A DNA stretch of 12,784 nucleotides, taken from contig JADNRX010001200.1 in NCBI GenBank assembly GCA_015501595.1, forward strand, positions 1 to 12,784, given 5' to 3'. This stretch comes from Hymenopellis radicata (taxonomy: Eukaryota; Basidiomycota; Agaricomycetes; Agaricales; Physalacriaceae). Both the position numbers and the translations under genes were made by a program. Shown in pieces: positions 1 to 5,583 of the stretch. The notes under the pieces are model-generated. The model did not search any database and was not told the DNA's origin. It saw only the letters and a list, made by a program, of their open reading frames with translations. Within the stretch, counting starts at the first letter, position 1. Each line of letters opens with the position of its first letter.

Positions 1-183
1 TGATGCCGCCAGTACTCCGTTATGGCCACGTATGTATGCAAACGTTCGGATGGTAGTGCCGGCTGAGACCCACTTATCGTCTTCCCGGCGCCCCGAGGCA
101 CATCCCGCCCAAACCTGAATGAGTACATAATGGGCCCGCGACGACGGGAAAAGCAAAGTAGGACTGTAGTAGACATGCAACAA

Positions 184-197
184 GGTCTATATAGACC
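184..197. promoter_or_regulatory. 14-bp perfect palindrome with a TATATA core
   Basis: The sequence GGTCTATATAGACC is its own reverse complement. Its centre is a TATA-like run, and it lies 74 bp upstream of the ATG at 271. It could be a core promoter element for the weak plus-strand frame at 271-528, or a palindromic factor-binding site. Nothing in the sequence decides between these. Confidence 0.25.
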
Positions 198-270
198 ATG
201 CGCACGCAAGCAAAGCCCAGAGATTGTCTTGAAAATGGAAGTCAACAGATTGCTAAATCGGTGAGACAAC

Positions 271-528
271 ATGAACTTACCGAATGAGAACGGGAGTAGC
301 CGTAGCTTCGAGGTCCTACAGATGCACTCTCATGCATATCAGCTCATGAACCGTCGAATAGTTGCAGCACAATGCCATCCCGACACGCCCCAACCATATC
401 CCGTCCTCCCGAGGGTGGAATCATATCCAGTTGTCGCGTCAACAGTATCGCCGCCGTATCAACAGTACAGTCCATCTCAACAGCCATCCAGGCATCGAAA
501 TCGAACATCAATTGAGGCAGGAAGATAG
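271..528 (+). CDS. Possible small Pro/Gln/Ser-rich protein, unrecognised
   Basis: This is an 85-residue frame opening MNLPNENG, with a low-complexity C-terminal half rich in Pro, Tyr, Ser and Gln (for example PPYQQYSPSQQPS). The opposite strand is closed by stops over much of this interval, so if anything is coded here it is on the plus strand. A TATA-containing palindrome lies 74 bp upstream of the start. There is no recognisable domain, no convincing intron, and no homologue that I know of. It could be a real orphan gene, one exon of a longer gene, or chance. Confidence 0.25.
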   Translation: MNLPNENGSSRSFEVLQMHSHAYQLMNRRIVAAQCHPDTPQPYPVLPRVESYPVVASTVSPPYQQYSPSQQPSRHRNRTSIEAGR

Positions 529-990
529 TCTACAAAGGAAATTCAGCACCTAGTGGTTTGAGTGTCATAATGAAAGACATACTTGCCGCCATTAGGGAAG
601 ACGTCTGGGACACTCTGGGCGTAGTGAGAACATTCTCCAGCATCGCCGGCGTCTATGAAAGAAGTCCGTCTTGGCCGAATGGCAAGAGACCAAAGACGCA
701 TCTAGTAGACCCATCGTAGCGAACCTTGCGTATTGTCGGAAGTATCGGGGCGATAAGAGGAAGAGTTGAAGGCTGTGCTTTCAGTGCCAATCTAAGTGGA
801 AAATAGACAGAGTAATGCCCCAGACCGGCCGCATTGAGGTCGAGAAGATTGGATGTTGGCATTTTGGTGTGGGCACGGGCAGACAACGACGATGGCGGCG
901 GCGCGCAATGAGCAGACGGCAAGCGACAGCCAAGAGACGTCGAAGAGGGTGTGAGGAACATTATCACACATCTGGGAAGTTATCTTGTGT

Positions 991-2173
991 TTACTGGTCG
1001 TTAGAATCTTCAATAACGTGTCCGTGGATCCGGTCCCAATGAGGACCGTCAATCTCTACGTCTGCGCGCTTCAATACTATCCATAGGCATGAATTCAACA
1101 CCGCCAGAGGCTGATCCCAAGCCATCGATTTCCATATGCCCAGATGCGGAATAAATCGCTCATAGGCGCCGCCGACTTCTACACCATGGCGCTTGAAGGC
1201 CTTTCCCAGCTTTCGCGGTATGACCTGGCCCACGGCTAGCACTTCCATTGTGAAGATAGCCGGCGGCTTGTGGGACTGCAGGAATAGGATCAGAGACGAA
1301 GATCTACGACAAGAAATTGCTCACCTTCTCAAACACGGCAAATGTCAACGTGTCCGAAGTATCGAGGAATTCCACCTCGCTATCCTCGTCATCGCTAATC
1401 TCGATGACATCGCCTACACGAGGATGCTTTGACTTCGGATTGGAGGATGCTTGTTCTGGAGAAGAGGGTCTGGCGCGCTTCGGGGACGAGCAGTCTGGGG
1501 AAAGCGAGCACCAGGAGTCGGAGATGAGCGTAAAGGCGGGGAAGACGGAGTATCAGGAACACGAGGCGCTGCCTTGCGTCGGATTGAAGACGTGGTGGAC
1601 TGTGGGGTGGATCGGTGAACGACTGGACAATCTTGCATCATCTTTTCTCGCAATGCGATTAGACGACGAGCTTCGTGATCCGCAAGGAGCTCTCCCATAG
1701 TGAAACCGGAGGCAGCCATCTGTTGTTTGTGATGGCAAGACCCACACTAAAGAATTGTTAGCAGTCGAAGTTGATATTGATTGTTGGATACGCACAATTT
1801 TCAGCAGTCTTCCCAACTTCTCAAAGCCTTCATCCTCGGGGACGGCAACCCTGTCTGTAGCTCCACAGTTCACTGTGATCGTACACGCGCCGTCACAGTC
1901 CTTGCGCGAGCATTCCCGGCTGGCGATAGGGGGGTATTTCCGATCGTGTTGTTCGCAGAAGTGAAGGGAAAGGACGTGGGTGAAGTACGCGCTAATCTCC
2001 TTTTGTTGAGCAGAGGGAGCTGAGCTCAGAGTCGGTAAGGTTGGATCTGGGTCCTCGCGGTACTTTTTCGGTAGGAGGTCCCAGGCAGTATATCCCTTCG
2101 GCGCGCCACGCTTGTCAGCTCGAAGACGCTGAGGACCGAGCCCAGCTTCAGCGCGAGTACGTGGGAGAGACAT
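991..2173 (-). CDS. Unknown nuclear-type protein: Cys/His-rich N-terminus, NLS-like patch, SIM-like motif (4 exons)
   Basis: I do not recognise the family. The model has exons 2173-1796, 1746-1563, 1494-1325 and 1275-991, giving about 338 residues. Intron 1 (1795-1747, 49 nt) has donor GTGCGT, a perfect TGCTAAC branch and a TTTAG acceptor. Intron 3 (1324-1276, 49 nt) has GTGAGC and TGCAG. Intron 2 (1562-1495, 68 nt) keeps the phase but has a poor GTGTTC donor, so that join is uncertain. A TATA box lies about 40 nt before the ATG. The N-terminal half holds possible zinc ligands C73, H76, C88, C93, C97, C103, C127, C130, H131 and H132; the last four come together (CGSCHH) only after splicing. 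Then follow a basic patch SSPKRARPSS (190-199) and the run GDVIEISDDEDSEVEF (215-230). A hydrophobic VIEI core followed by acidic residues and Ser is the classical SUMO-interaction layout. The C-terminal 94 residues are Trp-rich and unassigned. A nuclear, chromatin-associated role is inferred. Confidence 0.7.
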
Positions 2174-2210
2174 GCTGATAGGAAAAATAGTCAGGTCGAC
2201 AGTTTATGAT

Positions 2211-2220
2211 GTTTTTATAG
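2211..2220 (-). promoter_or_regulatory. TATA box of the gene starting at 2173
   Basis: Read on the minus strand this is CTATAAAAAC. It lies about 40 nt before the ATG at 2173, and the intervening leader contains a pyrimidine-rich CTATTTTTCCTATC run. Position and sequence suit a fungal core promoter and support the chosen start codon. Confidence 0.5.
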
Positions 2221-3034
2221 TTCTCACCCATTGTTGACATCACTTTATTGACCATTGGCCAGTAGTCCGATTAAGGAGAACAATGAATTTACGGTCGCGA
2301 CGGTCTGTCTACATCGAGACATATTTTAATAATGATCCGCACGCAGTCAAAGTCCAGCATCCAATGGAGGGCGGGACATTGATCGACCAAAGTAACAAGA
2401 CCTCAAATAATTCCAGCAGGTCTTGGACCTATGACTTTTCAACCTGACGCCGTCACCCACGCAACTCAGCACGTACCTCGCATCACGTTAGTTACGCCGC
2501 AAGTCCATGCATTGTAGGCAAGAGACCCTGCTAAGACTAATCAGGGAATGCTCATGATGTTATCGGGATGAGGGCAGACTCACCAACAGGATGCTCGGCC
2601 CGAAGTCCCTCCAAAGGAAAAAAGCAACCGCCCGACCATCGTGCCTCCAGTCTGCCCGCTCTCCCTCCACCATACCGGCCTGGACTCTCCCTACATTTTG
2701 GTCAGTTCCCGCACTTCAAATCGGTCTAATCAAAGTCTTACAGTGTATATCATTTATTAGTGTACTCTACGTTAAAAAACCGTCATCCGCACTCCTCCAC
2801 CCCCGCCCGACGCACCGACAGCAACATGGGCCTTGGAAGTATTGTTAGTTAGTTACAAGTTGACTGACTCGGAAGTACTCACTGAAGGCCTGCCCGAGCG
2901 TCTTGCCCAACGCGTTCTAACGTTTCACGCAAAGGGCTAGGAGCAAAAGTTGTACATTGAAAGCAGTTGATACATGTAAAGCGAGTCACTATGCTACGTG
3001 TTTTCCCGCAATTTCCTTCTTGCTTCCCTTAGTC
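2221..3034. other. Intergenic region, only the 205-bp repeat recognised
   Basis: Between the promoter of the gene at 2173 and the stop of the chromodomain gene at 3035 I see no convincing coding exon. The only structured element is the first copy of the dispersed repeat at 2624-2828. The plus-strand frames here (for example around 2591-2848 and 2957-3180) show no domain or good splice signals, and the last one is antisense to the final chromodomain exon. Confidence 0.5.
2624..2828 (+). repeat. Dispersed direct repeat, copy 1 (205 bp)
   Basis: This segment aligns along its whole length, in the same orientation, with 4958-5162. Both are 205 bp in my alignment, with small indels and many substitutions. 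The most conserved part is the right end: 31 identical bases (2798-2828 and 5132-5162) rich in C and ending in ACATG. Other conserved blocks include TCTACGTTAAAAAA, GACTCTCCCT and CATTTTGGTCA. The right end looks like a pyrimidine-rich fungal leader running into a start codon, but the frame after that ATG closes after eight codons here. Each copy lies a few hundred bases upstream of a minus-strand gene (2173 and 4699). It may be a duplicated promoter fragment, a remnant of a duplicated gene head, or a short non-autonomous element. Confidence 0.8.
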
Positions 3035-3875
3035 CTACCCATCCGACAACGGGGAATCGCTGTTCATGGCGCGCCATGCAGCGTATCGCTCTGCATACGT
3101 TTGATCATTCTCCTGGTCGGGATCCTCAACATCTTCATTATCGTCAGCTAGCGGCACAAGTTTCTTATGCGACAGATTAGTTCGCGATATGCAGTCATCT
3201 GGAAGGAACTGACCTCGACGATGTCATTGCGGAAGACCATCCTGTAGAACCGACATTCCTCACCTGCCGAATATAAGTTTAATGGTTTATTCACATGAGA
3301 ACATACGCACGAAAGAATCTGCGAGAGACCCATAGCGTGGGGACGTTGTAGCCGCCGTTCTCGAATACTTCACGCGAGATCTTGTGGCGTTCCGTCAAAT
3401 GAGCCCATAGTCTGTCGAACATGGCGTTGTTGACGACTTGACCCTCGGGAAACGCAAAATGTTTCAACGGCTCCCATCTGCTCAAGTGTCAATCACATAA
3501 TCAGATAAACAAAAGTTCGGCGTACGTTCTGCTCTTCTTCCCATAGTCGGCCCAATCAACACGAACTGCCAATCCATCGACATCATAGCGTACGCCAATC
3601 AACGCTTCTGGTACAACGGTCAGCTCACGCTTACGACTAAAGGATGAGAACATACCAACTTGCCAAACATTCTGCTTCGGCTTTCGGGTCTTTGGCTTTC
3701 CAGTCTTTTGCTTTCGAGTCTTTGTGGGCATCGCAGGAAGGTATGAATCACAAGTGAACATCCAACGCGCGTTATTTAAACGTTCCAAGGCTTCTCCGCC
3801 GGCTGCGCAACCTAAAATTTGATCGCTGATCACTGAGGGTACCGCCTCAATACAAGGTCTTTTCGAGGCGTACAT
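3035..3875 (-). CDS. Stand-alone chromodomain protein (5 exons)
   Basis: Predicted exons are 3875-3656, 3607-3526, 3477-3311, 3263-3214 and 3163-3035. All phases agree, giving 215 residues. Introns are 48, 48, 47 and 50 nt with donors GTATGT, GTACGC, GTGCGT and GTCAGT. After splicing, residues 71-108 form a chromodomain: WQVE, then a beta-rich stretch, DWADYG, and TWEPLKHF. By analogy with HP1, aromatic cage residues are W71, W92 and Y95, and the TWEP signature begins the C-terminal helix. Such domains bind methylated histone lysines, so a reader role on chromatin is likely. A Lys/Arg/Pro-rich linker (about 50-68) precedes it and could bind DNA. The tail is acidic. A second in-frame ATG at 3731 would remove 48 N-terminal residues, but the TATA-like run about 30 nt upstream fits the first start. 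No integrase or reverse transcriptase is adjacent, so this is not an obvious chromovirus remnant. The C-terminal half is unassigned. Confidence 0.75.
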
Positions 3876-3902
3876 AGATATGTGTGGCGTGTATTTACGG
3901 GA

Positions 3903-3914
3903 GAATATATAGAG
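3903..3914 (-). promoter_or_regulatory. TATA box of the chromodomain gene
   Basis: On the minus strand this reads CTCTATATATTC. It lies about 28-40 nt upstream of the ATG at 3875 and is followed by an A/C-rich leader. It fits a core promoter and mildly favours the longer N-terminus. Confidence 0.45.
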
Positions 3915-3997
3915 TCGCTAAGGCAGAGACAGATAGATAATCGTGCGTATTCGTGAACATGACGTTGTAAATAACTTTGTGAATATGGAAAGTACGC

Positions 3998-4699
3998 CTA
4001 GGTGCGGAAAACCTCCTTCGCAAATTGTCCCCACTCAACGTTGTTAGGAATAATATCCACCGCGACGACCAACGTAGCCGTCATATCAACGATCAGCCAA
4101 TCGTCCCAATGGCGAACGATCCATGCATCGTCTTGTGCATTGAATACGAAGAAGTCCGGTCCAAGAAAGACGTTGAAGCAGTCATCCATTGGACTAAGCA
4201 ACTTCCGATTGTCTTCCAAGCAGATGACATCTCGTCGTGTCGTCTCGAGATAAATGACCTTGGGCCTGTTCTCGTCCTACGCACAGGGTGAGTTAAGAAT
4301 ATGCTGGGACGGGATTGAACTTACGGGCAGAATGAGGAGGGTTCGCACACGGAAGACCTCTCCTGGGGCGAGAGACACCTCTGATTCGGTATCCGAGTCG
4401 CTGTCGGAAGACTTGTCCTCGGGCAAAAAGGTTTCTCTGATGACCTCCCCATGATCGTCCAGTTCGAGGCAAGGAATACCACCAACGGTAGCACCTGTGG
4501 AAGGCACATCGGGAATTACGCTCTCCTGGATGATCTCGCCCTCATCGTCCAACTCGAGCAGGGGAATTCCATCAACTGGCGCGGGAACGAGACGAGTGTC
4601 CATGAGATCTCCGGCATCATCCAGCTCGAGAAGGTATTCAGCCGGGATGGCTTTGAACCAGTCGTCGTGTTGGAGTTCGAATAAAACTGGGGGATGCAT
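3998..4699 (-). CDS. Unknown acidic protein with three ELDD-G repeats (2 exons)
   Basis: Exons 4699-4325 and 4276-3998 join in phase 0 over a 48-nt intron (donor GTAAGT, acceptor GCGTAG) to give 217 residues. The N-terminal exon contains three imperfect repeats: LLELDDAGDLMDTRLV, LLELDDEGEIIQESVI and CLELDDHGEVIRETFL (ELDD at residues 25, 49 and 79). They are followed by a Ser/Asp run that looks like a casein-kinase-2 target. Exon 2 is hydrophobic and Trp/Phe-rich, with a likely beta-sheet core (DDWLIVDMTATLVVAVDI) and a conserved-looking end, EWGQFAKEVF. I recognise no family. A TATA box about 57 nt upstream and a pyrimidine-rich leader support this start. An alternative reading places a 40-nt intron (GTACGC to CACGCAG) just upstream of the ATG, but I found no upstream ATG to use it. 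Function is unknown; an acidic interaction protein is only a guess. Confidence 0.7.
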
Positions 4700-4755
4700 G
4701 AATGCTGCGTGTCGGGGAAGTAAGGAATATGCGTACCGAGAAAGGCCAAGAGGCA

Positions 4756-4764
4756 GTTATATAC
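4756..4764 (-). promoter_or_regulatory. TATA box of the gene starting at 4699
   Basis: The minus strand reads GTATATAAC here, about 57 nt before the ATG at 4699. A CT-rich stretch (TTCCTTACTTCCCC) follows, as is usual near fungal transcription starts. Confidence 0.4.
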
Positions 4765-4771
4765 GTGAGCA

Positions 4772-4809
4772 GGACTGGTCCTTTGCAAAGATGAACCAAG
4801 GACCAGTCC
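4772..4809. repeat. Inverted repeat, 12-bp perfect stem with a 14-nt loop
   Basis: GGACTGGTCCTT at 4772-4783 and AAGGACCAGTCC at 4798-4809 are perfect reverse complements. Each arm contains a near-palindromic GGACTGGTCC. It sits just upstream of the TATA box of the minus-strand gene at 4699, so it could be a paired operator for a dimeric factor, a hairpin, or a mobile-element end. No matching partner was noticed elsewhere in the window. Confidence 0.6.
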
Positions 4810-4957
4810 AAGAGACGACGGAGATTACCTTGGATTTTGCTTTTCCCCGTAAGGCCTGGTCAATGCGAGTGGCGCTTGGATCTACTCAAAACGATTAGCC
4901 GAAGAAAAGGATCGAAGGCTTTCGCAAACGCACCCCATGTATTGGTCCGGATCCAAA

Positions 4958-5162
4958 GCAATCCCGACCATCGTGCTCTCAAGCTGTCCCTCCCCGCTCT
5001 GCCCAAGCGACCTGGACTCTCCCTGCATTTTGGTCAATTCCCGTGCTTCAGATCAGTCAAAGAAACATCTTACGATTGCCTGTGAGATATCTATGTAGTC
5101 TACGTTAAAAAAATAGTCCGTACGCACTCCTCACCCCCGCCCGACGCACCGACAGCAACATG
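4958..5162 (+). repeat. Dispersed direct repeat, copy 2 (205 bp)
   Basis: This is the partner of 2624-2828, same orientation, about 2.3 kb apart. The last 31 bases are identical between copies. The ATG at the right end (5160-5162) is followed two codons later by TGA, so no protein starts here. The repeat lies 259-463 bp upstream of the minus-strand gene at 4699, a placement like that of copy 1 relative to the gene at 2173 (451-655 bp). No TG...CA ends or target duplications were seen. Confidence 0.8.
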
Positions 5163-5222
5163 CTGTGATGGTCAGAGCGAGGATGGAAAAGCTTACGTAA
5201 CTGTTTGGCTGTACCACTTACC

Positions 5223-5336
5223 CAGCCATCTCAGCACCGCCATCGTGTATGTCGGGTGTTCGGACCGGAGCAGCCCTCACTGCAGCCATCTCAGCACAGC
5301 CATCGTGTATGTCGGGTGTTCGGACCGGAGCAGCCC
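5223..5336 (+). repeat. 60-bp-period tandem duplication upstream of the Spt5-like gene
   Basis: Positions 5223-5276 and 5283-5336 are 54-bp copies with one mismatch by eye, at an exact 60-bp period. They contain CATCGTGTATGTCGGGTGTT and the inverted-looking core CGGACCGGAGC. The 12-base head of the unit (CCATCTCAGCAC) occurs a third time at 5369-5380. The near identity points to a recent duplication. It lies 250-360 bp upstream of the Spt5-like start codon and may duplicate a regulatory site. Confidence 0.85.
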
Positions 5337-5424
5337 AATGCTGCACACTGACCAATATGGCAATTTTTCCATCTCAGCACATTACCATCACCACCTGCAA
5401 GAGTAGGCCGGCATCCGCTGGTCG

Positions 5425-5574
5425 GTGAGTTTCCCGCCCTTGTTTTCATCGTAGAGTACAGTAGTTACAGAATGAAAAAATATTCGATTGTCTTGAGTCA
5501 AAGTGTGCAGCCCAAAGAGCTCGCTGTCTGCAAAATTCGAAGGATAAGTACAGACGCTGACGACTAAATTACAG
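5425..5574 (+). other. Probable 5'-leader intron of the Spt5-like gene
   Basis: A strong donor GTGAGT at 5425 and an acceptor preceded by a good branch site (GACTAAATTACAG, ending at 5574) flank 150 nt. The acceptor lies nine bases before the ATG at 5584. If spliced, the leader would join the C-rich exon downstream of the tandem repeat directly to the start codon. An upstream ATG at 5357 would be out of frame with 5584 after this splice, so I treat the intron as untranslated. Its length is unlike the roughly 49-nt coding introns here. Confidence 0.4.
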
Positions 5575-5583
5575 GGTAGCGCC

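Larger units (their letters stand above)
1..990. other. Stretch without a confident gene
   Basis: I find no gene here that I would defend. Short protein-like readings exist on both strands: a Pro/Gln/Ser-rich plus-strand frame at 271-528 (listed separately), a 49-codon plus-strand frame from an ATG at 570, and on the minus strand a frame at 653-967 and a 52-codon frame over roughly 546-704. The readings at 570 and 546-704 overlap on opposite strands, so at most one is real. None has a clear GTRNGT donor with a branch site and acceptor like the real genes further on. The stretch also serves as the 3' flank of the minus-strand gene ending at 991. Confidence 0.5.
4700..5583. other. Divergent intergenic region rich in repeats
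   Basis: This region separates the minus-strand gene starting at 4699 from the plus-strand Spt5-like gene starting at 5584. It holds a TATA box, a 12-bp inverted repeat, the second copy of the 205-bp dispersed repeat, a 60-bp tandem duplication and a probable leader intron, each listed separately. I see no further protein-coding gene. The plus-strand frame 4837-5085 and the frames around 4497-4898 lack domains and splice support. Confidence 0.55.

Noticed and set aside
653..967. Minus-strand 104-codon frame as a gene
   Set aside because: It could be linked to a protein-like 36-codon reading near 546-652 only through a 38-nt intron with a poor GTCTCT donor, and the plus strand also reads openly there. 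Too weak to list as a gene.
3501..3875. Unspliced 124-residue version of the chromodomain protein
   Set aside because: It keeps two strong introns, interrupts the chromodomain with 16 extra residues and ends before TWEP. The spliced model restores the whole motif.
3035..3875. Chromodomain as the tail of a chromovirus integrase
   Set aside because: No integrase, RNase H or reverse transcriptase motif is upstream, and the gene has its own TATA box, five exons and a C-terminal extension.
4516..4788. Upstream first exon of the ELDD-repeat gene joined by a 40-nt intron
   Set aside because: The intron signals are fair, but the upstream frame has no ATG before an in-frame stop, and the TATA box lies inside it.
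2624..5162. The 205-bp repeats as LTRs of a retrotransposon
   Set aside because: There are no TG...CA ends, primer-binding site, polypurine tract or gag-pol reading between them; the interval holds two ordinary spliced genes on the minus strand.
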